From contig JABXKR010000302.1 of assembly GCA_013619145.1 (NCBI GenBank), forward strand, positions 1 through 52,575: a DNA stretch of 52,575 bases, written 5' to 3'. The notes below the pieces were generated by a model. That model did not search any database, was not told where the DNA came from, and worked only from the letters and a program-made list of their open reading frames with translations. This DNA comes from Psychromonas sp. (lineage in GTDB: Bacteria; Pseudomonadota; Gammaproteobacteria; Enterobacterales; Psychromonadaceae). Shown one piece after another: positions 19,151 through 28,980 of this stretch; position 1 is the stretch's first letter; each line of letters opens with the position of its first letter. The translations under genes were made by a program, and so were the position numbers.

Positions 19151-19771
19151 ATGTCTGAATTACAACTAAGCACTCAAGAACAACAAGCAAGCTACGGTAT
19201 TGGTCTACAAATGGGTGAGCAACTTGCTTCTAATCCTTTTGACGGTTTAGAAATCTCTGCAGTGTCTCAAGGTCTTGCTGATGCATTTGCTGGCGCTGAA
19301 AGCAAAGTTGCTCAAGCAGACTTACAAGCGGCTTTCCAAGTTATCTCTGAGCGTATGCAAGCAGCAGCTGCTGAACAAGCAAAAATATTAGGTGCAGCTG
19401 GTGAAGCGTTCCTTGCTGAAAATGCAAAAAAAGAGGGTGTTGTTACTACTGAATCTGGTCTTCAGTACGAAGTGATCACTACTGGTGAAGGTGAAAAACC
19501 AACTGCAGAATCTACTGTTAGCGTTCATTACCACGGTTCTTTAACTGACGGCACTGTATTTGACAGCTCTGTTGAACGCGGCCAGCCTGCTGAATTCCCT
19601 GTTGGCGGTGTTATCGCGGGTTGGACTGAAGCTCTACAACTTATGACGGCTGGTTCAAAATATAAACTAGCTATCCCGGCGGATCTTGCATACGGTGAAC
19701 GTGGCGCAGGTGCTGCAATCGCTCCTCACTCAGTATTAGTATTTGAAGTCGAATTATTAGCAGTTAAATAA
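19151..19771 (+). CDS. fklB: FKBP-type peptidyl-prolyl isomerase FklB (FKBP22-like)
   Basis: The 206-residue protein has the N-terminal dimerisation helices of FkpA/FklB/Mip proteins (LSTQEQQASYGIGLQMGEQL, then two more helices to about 85) and a C-terminal FKBP domain (about 115-206) with VSVHYHGSLTDGTVFDSS, GVIAGWTEAL and PADLAYGERG. There is no signal peptide, so it is cytoplasmic, matching FklB rather than FkpA. It catalyses cis/trans isomerisation of prolyl bonds, a slow folding step at low temperature. It is monocistronic: a long leader precedes it and a strong terminator follows. Confidence 0.92.
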   Translation: MSELQLSTQEQQASYGIGLQMGEQLASNPFDGLEISAVSQGLADAFAGAESKVAQADLQAAFQVISERMQAAAAEQAKILGAAGEAFLAENAKKEGVVTTESGLQYEVITTGEGEKPTAESTVSVHYHGSLTDGTVFDSSVERGQPAEFPVGGVIAGWTEALQLMTAGSKYKLAIPADLAYGERGAGAAIAPHSVLVFEVELLAVK

Positions 19772-19808
19772 TTTATTTTCCGTTAAGCAACGGGAGTCAA
19801 AAATATTC

Positions 19809-19845
19809 AAGCCCCTAACTTGGTAACAGGTTAGGGGCTTTTTAT
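19809..19845 (+). terminator. Rho-independent terminator of fklB
   Basis: AAGCCCCTAAC (19809-19819) pairs with GTTAGGGGCTT (19830-19840), followed by T residues. The A-run on the left lets it act on the converging minus-strand gene as well. Confidence 0.88.
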
Positions 19846-19879
19846 TAGTTTTTAATTCGTACTTACCAGAATATATGTT

Positions 19880-20647
19880 TTACTTTTTGTATTTTTCAAA
19901 AATAGCATCATAGACGCCATTTTTCTTAATCGAGCGTAGGCCTAAATTAAAGTCATCGCGGATCTGCTCAGTTATAAAGGCAAATTTATATCTACTCGGC
20001 GGAAAAATACAATGATACTGCACCTTTTTCTGCAGTTCATCCTTGTGCTGAAAAAAAGCCAGCTTTCCCTGCTCCAGCGCCTCTACGGCCCGAATCTTGA
20101 AGTAATTAAAAATTCTCTTATCCATCACAACTACGTCGGTTCTTTCTTTAAAGAGCAGATTGAGTTGGATCGACTGATCAGCTATTTCGAGATAATCCTT
20201 ATTTTGTTCAGCCATTGTGCCAAATTCTGTCCCCAGGATCTTCGAAGCCATCTGGAAAGCAACTATTCGTTTATCTGCCAGATCCTCGATAGTGTCGATA
20301 TTGAAATTATTATCCTTCAGGCTGATCGCACAATTTTGAAAATTGATGACTTCATCTGAATAGAAGCCATCGACAAAACCTTCTTTGACATTGAGTACCC
20401 CATCGGTTTTGCCTTGATTAAAATGCATAAAGGTACGGGCTAAGGGGAGAAACACAGGGGTGACAGTATAACCTTTGACCTTGAAGGCCTCCCGGAGGAT
20501 CTCCAGCTCAAGACCAGTACCGGCATCTTTGATTACGTAAGGAGGGATGGAGAAGCTGATACCGATACTCAATTGTTTGGCGAAAAACTGCCCCGGGAAA
20601 AATATACCGGCAGCCAGCAAAAGAATAACTCCCAATTTATCTTTCAT
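19880..20647 (-). CDS. Periplasmic substrate-binding protein, family 3 type
   Basis: The 255-residue product has a signal peptide (MKDKLGVILLLAAGIFF, cleavage near FFAKQ) and a two-lobed family 3 solute-binding fold: SIGISFSIPPYVIKDAGTGLELEILREAF at the start of lobe one and VVVMDKRIFNYF in lobe two. Such proteins bind amino acids or similar small solutes. No permease or ATPase gene is adjacent, so it may be an orphan binding protein. I chose the ATG at 20645-20647 with GGAG eight bases upstream; the longer reading would bury the signal peptide. The ligand cannot be told. Confidence 0.78.
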   Translation of the reverse strand: MKDKLGVILLLAAGIFFPGQFFAKQLSIGISFSIPPYVIKDAGTGLELEILREAFKVKGYTVTPVFLPLARTFMHFNQGKTDGVLNVKEGFVDGFYSDEVINFQNCAISLKDNNFNIDTIEDLADKRIVAFQMASKILGTEFGTMAEQNKDYLEIADQSIQLNLLFKERTDVVVMDKRIFNYFKIRAVEALEQGKLAFFQHKDELQKKVQYHCIFPPSRYKFAFITEQIRDDFNLGLRSIKKNGVYDAIFEKYKK

Positions 20648-20680
20648 AGAATGCTCCACCAAACGGCTACTGCCATCCAA

Positions 20681-20889
20681 TCCAAAACGGTTAGATACTT
20701 CTAGTCAGCAGCTGCGCTAAACTAAGGCTGGCGAGATCGATGTCTCGAAGGCAGGTTTTGCTGTTCATAGCAAGTGTATAGACCACGAAAGAAGGTGCGC
20801 CACGAGTATAATATAAATAATAAGCACTCTTTTTAATTTAAGCAAGCATCACATAACAGTATCTAAGTGAGTGAGCATTTGCCAAATTA
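20681..20889. other. Gap before the decayed IS200 element
   Basis: About 200 bases without a recognisable gene, RNA or clear promoter. It borders the insertion remnant and may include other decayed DNA. Confidence 0.4.
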
Positions 20890-21376
20890 AACATTGATCC
20901 CCCCAGTTCAGCTAGTATCACTTGTATATGTGGGGATCTATTTTACTCGACCAAAAATAAAGAGGAAAGTGCCTATGTGAGACTATATGGGTTTGCCTCA
21001 TACCCGTTGTGATTGTAAATACCATATTGTATTTATCCCTAAAAAAAAGGCAAAAGTTGATATATGGAGCGCTCAGAAATCGCTTAAGTGAGACGTTTCA
21101 TGAATTAGCAAAAGAAAAGGTGTATTACTCGAAGAAGAGCATTTAATGAAAGATCATGTTCATATTTGCTTGGGTATTCCTCTAAAATTTTGGGCTCGAT
21201 GCTATTTTGTATCGACAGTTGCTTTAGTTGAACATATGGCTTTTGATTATATTTGTAACCAATAAAAAGACGATCAACACCGATATCAACTCAAGCTTTA
21301 ATGTAGTGTGTCTCGGGTGCTTATTTCAGCCCTTTGAGGGTGTAATCAAATAAGCCTCCGGATCTGTCGGAGGTAA
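20890..21376 (+). mobile_element. Decayed IS200/IS605-type insertion sequence
   Basis: The block contains a broken Y1 transposase (20975-21265) and ends in a hairpin CCTCCG-GATCTGT-CGGAGG (21355-21373), placed like the right-end hairpin of IS200-type elements. On the left, GATCCCC (20896-20902) pairs with GGGGATC (20932-20938) just before the transposase, as with the left-end structure of this group. Such elements lack terminal inverted repeats, so the exact limits are uncertain. Confidence 0.65.
20975..21265 (+). pseudogene. tnpA: IS200/IS605 family Y1 (HUH) transposase, broken
   Basis: Fragments in several frames give the family pattern in order: HTRCDCKYHIVFIPKK (20996-21043), then in another frame IYGALRNRLSETFHELAKEK, then LLEEEHLMKDHVHICLGIPLKF with the HxH of the HUH nuclease, then WARCYFVSTVALVEHM...YICNQ, the region with the catalytic tyrosine. 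Damage: a TGA right after the first ATG, at least two frameshifts, and an internal deletion joining GIPLKF directly to the WARGYFVSTVG-like segment. It cannot make active transposase. The family call rests on these motifs. Confidence 0.82.
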
Positions 21377-21428
21377 GTTAATTAAATGCTGGTCGTTGTG
21401 CTGTATATACTGCTGAATAGGCTTAAAA

Positions 21429-22409
21429 TCAAGAATGGTTATTTAAAGTGATAAATTCAAGTAACAGTGGAAGAAAAGTATAGCCTGAGATACAAATCAA
21501 CCAAAACCAGGCGCTAAGACTTAGGCGCTGCAGTGATTGTTCTATTTTGTCTACGCTAGGGGCTCCGCCTAAACCAAGTGTGGCATAGGTTGTTTTTTGT
21601 TGTTGATAAAGGCGTACGCCACCGAGTTCAATCTGCATGCTTAATGCAAAACTTGAGAGCATTAAACCTGATGAGAAATGATGCCAGTGAATACTTTGTT
21701 TAAATTTTTTGGGGAGATTTTCTAGCGGTTTATCATAAAGCGCAAAAGTAAAGCTGACGATTAAATGTACAGGGAATAGCATTGTTGAGTAAATAAAGGA
21801 GGGGATACTGCTTAATGAAGTGAATTGAGTTTGTTTTGAATTCCATTGTTGCGCACAAATTTGTACTGTGCGGTAGAAAATAGCACCATAAATTCCAGTT
21901 AATAAATACCAAAAAACCACTGCAAACCATGATGCAGTTAACTGCAGCACCATTGATTCAATACTTGCTTTATTAATGCCCATTAATGACAGAGGTTTTG
22001 TTTCCCGCTGGGTTAATGATGCGAGTTTGAATTTAGCTTGAGCAAGGTTATTACGTTTTAAGGCATCAAAAACTTGTAAGTAAGTGATTTTTTTGTCGTG
22101 CCATGAAAGTAATACAAATAATAACAGCATCTCTAAGAAAATAGACTGAAAAACGACGTTATATAACTGACTAACAATTAATATGCTTGGGAAATAGATT
22201 AAGGAGATAGATAAAATGCTTGCAAGACGCTTATAACCGTCACTGCGATTATCCAAATTTACTTTTCTAGCTATTTGTTGAAACATTAACTCAACTGCCG
22301 AAAGCGGATTAAGATCTTTCGGTAGTGAGATAATAAATGAAAATAGTGCAACGCTCAGAAAGCTAAAATAATCACTGTTTTGTATGATAAAGCTAATAAA
22401 ATCTTGCAT
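21429..22409 (-). CDS. CobD/CbiB-like integral membrane protein
   Basis: The 326-residue protein has five or more hydrophobic segments and the CbiB-type central motif: NKASIESMVLQLTASWFAVVFWYLLTG followed by GAIFYRTVQICAQQWN, and later SSGLMLSSFALSMQIELGG. CbiB joins aminopropanol to cobyric acid in cobalamin synthesis. No other cobalamin gene is nearby, so the role in this organism is uncertain, and it may be a paralogue used elsewhere. Its ATG follows the mtnN stop directly (TAAATG), so the two genes are co-transcribed and probably translationally coupled; I recall the same pairing in Vibrio. Confidence 0.7.
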   Translation of the reverse strand: MQDFISFIIQNSDYFSFLSVALFSFIISLPKDLNPLSAVELMFQQIARKVNLDNRSDGYKRLASILSISLIYFPSILIVSQLYNVVFQSIFLEMLLLFVLLSWHDKKITYLQVFDALKRNNLAQAKFKLASLTQRETKPLSLMGINKASIESMVLQLTASWFAVVFWYLLTGIYGAIFYRTVQICAQQWNSKQTQFTSLSSIPSFIYSTMLFPVHLIVSFTFALYDKPLENLPKKFKQSIHWHHFSSGLMLSSFALSMQIELGGVRLYQQQKTTYATLGLGGAPSVDKIEQSLQRLSLSAWFWLICISGYTFLPLLLEFITLNNHS

Positions 22410-23105
22410 TTAGTCCAGTCGATTTAGGATTGCTTCAACTAGTATAGATGCATTTTTTGCTGCAATTGGAAGATATTGTTCAAATGAGATCTCTGAGGTC
22501 TTGCCGGCAATATCAGATAAAGAGCGTATAATCACAAAAGGTACTTTAAACTGATAACAAACTTGTGCAATAGCAGCCGCTTCCATTTCACATGCCGCCA
22601 TATTTGGGAAGTTATTGCGGGCAATTTCAGCTTTTGTAGGATCGGCCATAAAAATATCACCTGTGCAGATCAGGCCTTGGGTTATTTTCAGTGAATCTAA
22701 TGTCTCAGCTGCTTGCTGTGCAATATTTATCAGTTTTTTATCTGCTTCAAAGGCGGCTGGTAATTGTGCCATCTGACCAATTTCATAACCAAATGCAGTT
22801 AAATCTACATCGTGAAAACGTACTTCTGTTGAAATGACAATATCACCAACATTAAGAGATGTATTATAACCACCTGCTGAGCCGGTGTTAATTATAGTGT
22901 CAGGAGTAAATTTTTCTAATAAGAGTGTTGTTGCCACAGCAGCTGCAACTTTACCTATACCTGATTTTGTTAAAATTACTTGCTTAGCGTTTAATTCACC
23001 TTGGTAAAATTCACATCCGGCAATAACGGTTGTCTGCACGTTATTCATTTTTTCTTTTAGGATGCGAACTTCTTCATCCATTGCCCCAATAATGCCTATT
23101 TTCAT
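22410..23105 (-). CDS. mtnN: 5'-methylthioadenosine/S-adenosylhomocysteine nucleosidase
   Basis: The 231-residue enzyme cleaves adenine from methylthioadenosine, S-adenosylhomocysteine and 5'-deoxyadenosine; it feeds methionine salvage and is the step before LuxS in autoinducer-2 formation. Signatures: MKIGIIGAMDEEVRIL with catalytic Glu near residue 12, TIINTGSAGGYN, ACEMEAAAIAQVC near 172 and IRSLSDIAG near 195. Length and start match the E. coli protein. It is the first gene of a pair with the cbiB-like gene and is divergent from tyrS. Confidence 0.96.
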   Translation of the reverse strand: MKIGIIGAMDEEVRILKEKMNNVQTTVIAGCEFYQGELNAKQVILTKSGIGKVAAAVATTLLLEKFTPDTIINTGSAGGYNTSLNVGDIVISTEVRFHDVDLTAFGYEIGQMAQLPAAFEADKKLINIAQQAAETLDSLKITQGLICTGDIFMADPTKAEIARNNFPNMAACEMEAAAIAQVCYQFKVPFVIIRSLSDIAGKTSEISFEQYLPIAAKNASILVEAILNRLD

Positions 23106-23250
23106 CTGTTCTGTTCTCTGAAATTCCTATAAAGTCGCAATGCTAACATAATCTTAGCCAGATCTTCACTCTATGGTTTTTTTGTGTGTCCGAACTGTGT
23201 AAAATCTCGCACATTAAAATTGAATAAGCAATGATCAGGAACCGAAACAA

Positions 23251-24522
23251 ATGAATGCCTTACTTGAAGATTTAAAAGAGCGTGGTTTAGTTGCGCAAAC
23301 AACAGCTGATGAAGAGTTACATGAACATTTATCAAGTGGCTGCCAAACACTTTATTGTGGTTTTGATCCTACAGCGGATAGTTTACATATCGGTAGTTTA
23401 GTTCCGCTGCTGACTTTAAAACGCTTTCAACTTGCAGGCCATAAACCATTAGCGTTAGTTGGTGGTGCAACGGGTCTAATTGGTGATCCTAGCTTTAAAG
23501 CAAACGAACGTAAATTGAATACTGACGATGTCGTTGAGAACTGGGTTGGTAAAATTAAAACTCAAGTGAGCGCTTTTATTGAATTTGGAGATAAAGAAAA
23601 TTCAGCTGAGGTTGTAAATAACCTGGATTGGATTGGTCAAATGGACAGCATCTCGTTTTTAAGAGATGTGGGTAAGCACTTCAGCGTAAACGCAATGATC
23701 CAAAAAGAATCGGTAAGACAGCGTATCGAGCGTGAAGGTTCAGGTATTTCATTCACTGAATTTAGTTACATGTTATTACAATCCTATGATTTTGCAGCCT
23801 TAAACAAGGCAACGGGCTGTTCACTGCAGATTGGTGGTTCAGATCAATGGGGTAATATTACAGGCGGTATCGAACTAACACGTCGTATGAACAGAGAGAA
23901 AGTGTTTGGTTTAACCTTACCTCTGGTTACTAAATCAGATGGTACAAAATTTGGTAAAACAGAATCAGGTACAATTTGGCTTGATCCATCTAAAACCTCA
24001 CCATATGCATTTTTCCAATTCTGGATCACTACATTAGATGCTGATGTATATAAATTCTTACGTTACTTTACTTTTTTATCAATCGAAGAAATTGAAGCCA
24101 TTGAAGAAAAAGATAAAACCATTCAAGGTCGCCCTGAAGGGCAAGGTATTTTAGCGCAAGAAGTTACGCGCTTAGTACATGGTGTAGAAGGTTTAGCTTC
24201 AGCGCAACGTATTACTCAAGCCTTATTCTCTGGTGATTTAAGTGCATTAAGTGAATCTGATTTAGCACAGCTGGCACAAGATGGTTTGCCGACAACAGAG
24301 GTGTTGGAAAACCAAAAATCTTTGATTGAATTACTGACCAGCTGTGAACTGGCTAAATCAAACAAAATGGCGCGCGAATTTACCAAAAATGGTGCAGTAA
24401 GCATTAATGGTGAAAAACAGCTGGATAGCGAGGTTATTTTACAAAAAACAGATGCCTTATATGGCAAGTACACAGTGATTAAACGTGGTAAGCGTTTATT
24501 TAACCTATTTATCTGGAAATAA
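23251..24522 (+). CDS. tyrS: Tyrosyl-tRNA synthetase
   Basis: The 423-residue class I synthetase charges tRNA-Tyr. It has the HIGH-type motif in [14 protein letters not shown] (about 40-54), the tyrosine-binding region ([28 protein letters not shown], about 173-200), a KMSKS-type loop written KFGKT (about 232-236) and a C-terminal S4 RNA-binding domain (about 358-420). The ATG follows AGGAAC. The beta-barrel gene starts 14 bases after the stop, suggesting a shared transcript. Confidence 0.97.
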   Translation: MNALLEDLKERGLVAQTTADEELHEHLSSGCQTLYCGFDPTADSLHIGSLVPLLTLKRFQLAGHKPLALVGGATGLIGDPSFKANERKLNTDDVVENWVGKIKTQVSAFIEFGDKENSAEVVNNLDWIGQMDSISFLRDVGKHFSVNAMIQKESVRQRIEREGSGISFTEFSYMLLQSYDFAALNKATGCSLQIGGSDQWGNITGGIELTRRMNREKVFGLTLPLVTKSDGTKFGKTESGTIWLDPSKTSPYAFFQFWITTLDADVYKFLRYFTFLSIEEIEAIEEKDKTIQGRPEGQGILAQEVTRLVHGVEGLASAQRITQALFSGDLSALSESDLAQLAQDGLPTTEVLENQKSLIELLTSCELAKSNKMAREFTKNGAVSINGEKQLDSEVILQKTDALYGKYTVIKRGKRLFNLFIWK

Positions 24523-24536
24523 GGTCAAGTTTAAAG

Positions 24537-25187
24537 ATGCTAAAATTTAAAACAGTTAAATTATTAGGTATTTCGCTATTATCTGCTTTTGCCACTCAAG
24601 CTGTTGCAGGACAAGAAAGTAACACTGATTGGGTTGATTTTAGCGACCCAACAGCTATTTATTCCAGAGCAGGACTAGGTGCGGGCACTGAAGGTGTTGA
24701 TCTTTATGCTGCTTTTGGCGGTTATTTAGGAGGTCAATTCAAGCATCAGCTTACTGTTGAAGCAAAGCACGATCTAGATTATTACAATGTTAATTATTTT
24801 GCATTTAATACCAGTAATGATACGGGCTTCTCTTTAGATACAACCTGGGGTGACGTGCATGATAAAGCTTCAATTGGAGCGGTAAAAAAGCTTACATTAG
24901 AAAATAAAAGCATTAAAATTTACCCATCCATGAACCTTGGTATGATGTGGGGAGATTCAATCGACACCACAACTTATATTGAAGTTGATGCTGCCGTGCG
25001 TTATTCAGTCAATCGTGCATTTTGGTTTGGTGTAACACCAAGTTACACTTATGCTATGAAAGGTATTGATATTAAAGAGTTAAATGCAACTGTTGATGTC
25101 GGTTATCAGCTTGCCAAAGAAATTGCAGTGTCGGCACACTTTAATAATGACGAAGAAGTGTGGGCTGATTTTACCTTTGCGTTTTAA
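24537..25187 (+). CDS. Predicted outer-membrane beta-barrel protein, unknown function
   Basis: The 216-residue product begins with a signal peptide (LLGISLLSAFATQAVAG, cleavage near AVA/GQ). The rest alternates polar and hydrophobic residues in strands separated by short turns, rich in Tyr, Trp and Gly, and ends in WADFTFAF with a terminal Phe, the usual recognition feature for the Bam machinery. An eight-strand barrel would fit the length. No named family is recognised. It follows tyrS by 14 bases and is closed by a terminator. Confidence 0.7.
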   Translation: MLKFKTVKLLGISLLSAFATQAVAGQESNTDWVDFSDPTAIYSRAGLGAGTEGVDLYAAFGGYLGGQFKHQLTVEAKHDLDYYNVNYFAFNTSNDTGFSLDTTWGDVHDKASIGAVKKLTLENKSIKIYPSMNLGMMWGDSIDTTTYIEVDAAVRYSVNRAFWFGVTPSYTYAMKGIDIKELNATVDVGYQLAKEIAVSAHFNNDEEVWADFTFAF

Positions 25188-25214
25188 GCTGAATTAACTT
25201 AAAACGGTTAAATT

Positions 25215-25240
25215 AAGGCCACTGTATAGTGGCCTTTTTT
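25215..25240 (+). terminator. Rho-independent terminator after the tyrS unit
   Basis: AAGGCCACT (25215-25223) pairs with AGTGGCCTT (25228-25236) and is followed by T residues. Confidence 0.88.
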
Positions 25241-25258
25241 ATTATTTGAGAAATTTTA

Positions 25259-26182
25259 ATGCAACTAACTGATTTTGTTAATACGCTAGGTTCTGATTTA
25301 AAAAAACGTTATGCTGAAAAGGTCCATAAACTCACTTTGCATGGTGATTTTAGCTGCCCTAATCGAGATGGCACGTTAGGTAAAGGAGGCTGTACATTTT
25401 GTAATGTCGCAGCCTTTGCTGATGAAAACCAGGCGGGCCTGAGCATAAAAAATCAACTCGCACTGCGCGCTCAAGAAGTATCCCATAAAGCTAAGAAGTA
25501 TCTTGCTTATTTTCAAGCTTATACCAGTACCTATGCTGAAATTGAGCAATTGGCTTCACTTTATGAGCAAGCAACAGTTAATAATAATATTGTTGGAATC
25601 TGTGTTGGTACACGTCCTGACTGTGTTTCTGATGAAGTATTAAATTTATTAAGCAGTTATCTGTTTCGTGGATACGAAGTATGGTTAGAATTAGGTTTAC
25701 AATCAGCCAATGATAAAACACTTAAGCGCATTAATCGTGGTCATGGTTTTGCTGAGTATCAATCAGTTTGTATCAAAGCACGGGCACGCGGTATAAAAGT
25801 ATGTACTCACTTAATATTAGGTTTACCCAATGAAAAGCAATCAGACTACCAGCAAACATTAAATCAGGTTATTGAAACGGGTGTTGATGGTTTAAAGCTC
25901 CACCCATTACATATTGTGCGTGGCGCAACTATGGAAAAATCTTGGCAAGCTGGTCGCTTAACTACGTTATCTTTAGAAGAATATAGCCAAGCTGCGGTTG
26001 ATTTAATTCGCCACACTCCAAAAGAAATTGTTTTTCATCGAATCTCTGCAACAGCAAAAATTGAACAGTTGCTCTCACCACTGTGGTGTGAAAAACGCTG
26101 GCCAGTGCAAAATAGGATGGGCAAATTAATGCAGCAATTGGGGGGGCAAGGAACAGCTCTGAAATTGAACGTTAACTGCTAA
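25259..26182 (+). CDS. yhcC: Radical SAM protein, YhcC/TIGR01212 family
   Basis: The 307-residue protein has the family start (YAEKVHKLTLHGDFSCPNRD) and a cysteine cluster CPNRDGTLGKGGCTFC around residues 31-46 that binds the [4Fe-4S] cluster used with S-adenosylmethionine. Later patterns GICVGTRPDCVSDEVL, VWLELGLQS and HLILGLPNE are typical of the Elp3-like radical SAM fold, and GLKLHPLHIVRGATM is specific to YhcC. The reaction is not well established; a role in RNA modification or metabolism is possible. The length matches the E. coli homologue. Confidence 0.88.
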   Translation: MQLTDFVNTLGSDLKKRYAEKVHKLTLHGDFSCPNRDGTLGKGGCTFCNVAAFADENQAGLSIKNQLALRAQEVSHKAKKYLAYFQAYTSTYAEIEQLASLYEQATVNNNIVGICVGTRPDCVSDEVLNLLSSYLFRGYEVWLELGLQSANDKTLKRINRGHGFAEYQSVCIKARARGIKVCTHLILGLPNEKQSDYQQTLNQVIETGVDGLKLHPLHIVRGATMEKSWQAGRLTTLSLEEYSQAAVDLIRHTPKEIVFHRISATAKIEQLLSPLWCEKRWPVQNRMGKLMQQLGGQGTALKLNVNC

Positions 26183-26457
26183 CTGCAGTACTGACAAATG
26201 ATTAAACTATGATATTGAGCCGTAAGCTAGGATTAGTTTGCGTTAAATTTGTATTAAATGAGAATTTGAATTTAAGCACAATTAATATTTCTCGTTTTTT
26301 ACTGCCACTCCCGCATTTCTTATTTGCGCATACGTTTTATTTTAATAGATGTGTTTATGTGCAAGTTTCCAGCATCTAAATACATCTAATAATTATATTT
26401 AATCAAGCAGTGGGCTAGAATAAGCAATTATGCCTTATATTTGAAATAGATATCATT

Positions 26458-28980
26458 ATGCTGAAATTGTTTTCATTTCTTTCTTTATTGTTTTGCTTAA
26501 GCCCTGCGTTGGGAGAGTTAAACGAATCAACAAAACCTAGTCAACTTAATGTTTACATTGAGCAAAATTTGCCATATTCAGGCTTTAATTCACGCCAAAA
26601 TCCTCAAGGTTTATTTGTTGATTACTGGCAACAGTGGTCACAGCACACGGGGATTACCGTTAAATATTATCCTTATGTAAAACAAGATTTATCTCAATTG
26701 TTAAGTGATAATCAGCCCGCTGTTTACAGTGGCTTACAAGGAGATGCAAAAAACTTAGCAAACCTTAAAAAGGGGAGTTTATTTGCAGTTGAAAGTCAAT
26801 TTTATTATTTTGCAAAGCGTAGTTATGATATTAAATTTTCTATTATTGATAAAAAATCGCCGATCATTGTCGGTGGTTTATTACCTGAAGCACAGCAATT
26901 ACCACTTTTGGCAACAACACCCACTATTATTTATAAAGAATATCCTGGTTTATTAGAGCTGTTACTCGATGTTTATTATGAAGAGATTGATGGATTAGTT
27001 ATATTTACTGGAGAGCAGCAAAATTCGAATTTATTAGATCGATTTTTGTCTTTTATATTTGAGAAACATTTATTAAATGCCTCCAGTAACGAACTATTTG
27101 TTTATACATCTCAAGATCAGGAAACAGTTTTAGATTGGATCCAATGGGGGAGTCAACTTGAAAAAATGCCCGGTAAAATTGCATTCGCGATTGAAAAAGC
27201 AGCGAAGCCGCTTTGGGGGGCTTCTACTGAGGTGGCGACAAAGATACTGGTTATTGCCTGTTTTATTATTTTATTTTTTATGTTTAGTCGTTCAAGACGC
27301 AAAAAAGATCGTCAATTCAGAAATATATTAGATTCTTCACCTTATCCTTTAGCTATTTTTTCATTAGACGGAAGTACTATTTTTTATCTCAATGATGAAG
27401 TTAAATCGTTATTTCCGTTTAAACAGAAAAAAAACAGATATTCATTTGAAGAAGCTGAAAATCAGCTTTTATTGTCACGTGTTATTAATAAGGCAAGTCA
27501 TCAAATGATGATTGAAGATAAACGGCTTCGTTTGCTGGTTAATGATACTTTTCATGATATTGAAATATCAGCCAAAAGAATTCATTACAAACGAAAAACG
27601 GCTTGGTTCTGTTATTTAAAAGATGTTACCGCATTATTTCAGGCAGAGCGGAAATTAACAGAAGAACGAGAGTTATTACGTAAAGTGCTTGATTCAATTC
27701 CGCAACAGATAGCCTTTAAATCACCTAAAGGCACCATTATAGGTTGTAATAAATCATGGGCAGCTGCAAATAACACCACGGTTGCGCATGCTACTGGGCG
27801 TCGTATTTTGGATATGCTATCAGTTGATAATGTTAGTAAACAAAAACAGCAGGAAGCGGATGTTTGGACGGGGGAAACGTTTAATACACAAGAGTGGGTT
27901 CATCAAAATAACCGTGACTTAAGTTTAATCAATATCGTTAAGTTACCTTTATATAATAACAAAGGGACTATCTTTGCTATTTTAAGCATTGATAGTGATA
28001 TTACTGATTTATATAAATTGAATGAAAAGTTGAAGGATGAAAACTTACAACGTCAAAAAACAGAAAAAGCATTATCCAAGCAAAATCTATTATTAAGTAC
28101 TGTTTTTTCAGCTAGTCTTGATCCGATTGGTTTATTAGATTATGAAGGGCGCGTGGTTGATGCAAATAATGCATTTGCTAAATTAATGGATGCAAATGCA
28201 GAAGATATTATCGGTAAGCTGCAAAGTGAGCTTTTATCTCCGGATCGTGCTGACTGGGCTGAACGTCAAAATCATGACGTTATTGAATCAGGAGAACCAC
28301 TTATATTTGATGAATTGATATTTTCTGAAGGTAAAAAGATTTGGTATGAGGTGCATAAAACGCCATTTAAAGATCCTGAAAGCGATTATCAAGGCATTGT
28401 TATTATGGCGCGTGACATCACGTTACGTAAACAAACAGAAGAAAAATTGAGTTCTGATGCATCGGATTTTGAAGTTAAGATGCTGCATGACCAATTAACC
28501 GATCTTGCTAACCGTCGCGCCTTTGATCTTCAGTTCACTAAACTTTGGCAAGAAGCTTGCGATGAGCAGGAATTATTGTCCCTGGTGATGTGTGATATTG
28601 ATTTCTTTAAATCTTATAATGACAATTACGGCCATCAAAAAGGTGATCAGGCACTACAGAGTGTTGCAAATACACTGCAGAGTATATGTGAAACATTAGA
28701 CTGTTTTGTGGCGCGTTATGGCGGGGAGGAGTTTGTTATATTAATCAAAGGTGGTAATGCAACAAAAGCCCTGAAAGTCTCGGAAAATATACGCTTAGCG
28801 ATTGAAAAAGCGAAGATTGAGCATCTCTATTCTTCAGTAAACAGCATAATTACAGTGAGTATGGGGTTATCAAGTATGTTTCCAAGTGAATTAAATTCAA
28901 TGAAAATGTTATTAGCTGAAGCCGATAGCGCTTTATACGATGCAAAAGGTAATGGGCGCGATCAAATCTGCGTTAGATAG
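26458..28980 (+). CDS. Membrane multi-sensor diguanylate cyclase
   Basis: The 840-residue protein carries a signal peptide (1-19), a periplasmic solute-binding-like sensor (about 25-245, starting LNVYIEQNLPYSGFN), one transmembrane helix (about 259-278) followed by positively charged SRSRRKK, then three PAS-like domains (about 285-395, 400-515, 545-660) and a GGDEF domain (about 670-840). The cyclase motif YGGEEF is intact near 752-758, and CDIDFFKSYNDNYGHQ supplies the metal and GTP contacts. The RxxD inhibitory site is not kept: the four residues before the CFVARY segment read ETLD. It should make cyclic di-GMP in response to a periplasmic ligand. The next gene downstream is a degenerate derivative of this GGDEF module. 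Confidence 0.88.
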   Translation: MLKLFSFLSLLFCLSPALGELNESTKPSQLNVYIEQNLPYSGFNSRQNPQGLFVDYWQQWSQHTGITVKYYPYVKQDLSQLLSDNQPAVYSGLQGDAKNLANLKKGSLFAVESQFYYFAKRSYDIKFSIIDKKSPIIVGGLLPEAQQLPLLATTPTIIYKEYPGLLELLLDVYYEEIDGLVIFTGEQQNSNLLDRFLSFIFEKHLLNASSNELFVYTSQDQETVLDWIQWGSQLEKMPGKIAFAIEKAAKPLWGASTEVATKILVIACFIILFFMFSRSRRKKDRQFRNILDSSPYPLAIFSLDGSTIFYLNDEVKSLFPFKQKKNRYSFEEAENQLLLSRVINKASHQMMIEDKRLRLLVNDTFHDIEISAKRIHYKRKTAWFCYLKDVTALFQAERKLTEERELLRKVLDSIPQQIAFKSPKGTIIGCNKSWAAANNTTVAHATGRRILDMLSVDNVSKQKQQEADVWTGETFNTQEWVHQNNRDLSLINIVKLPLYNNKGTIFAILSIDSDITDLYKLNEKLKDENLQRQKTEKALSKQNLLLSTVFSASLDPIGLLDYEGRVVDANNAFAKLMDANAEDIIGKLQSELLSPDRADWAERQNHDVIESGEPLIFDELIFSEGKKIWYEVHKTPFKDPESDYQGIVIMARDITLRKQTEEKLSSDASDFEVKMLHDQLTDLANRRAFDLQFTKLWQEACDEQELLSLVMCDIDFFKSYNDNYGHQKGDQALQSVANTLQSICETLDCFVARYGGEEFVILIKGGNATKALKVSENIRLAIEKAKIEHLYSSVNSIITVSMGLSSMFPSELNSMKMLLAEADSALYDAKGNGRDQICVR

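Noticed and set aside
21429-22409. AmpE-like regulator instead of CbiB-like protein
   Set aside because: The NKASIES...TASWF motif matches CbiB and the mtnN neighbourhood fits; AmpE sequences look different.
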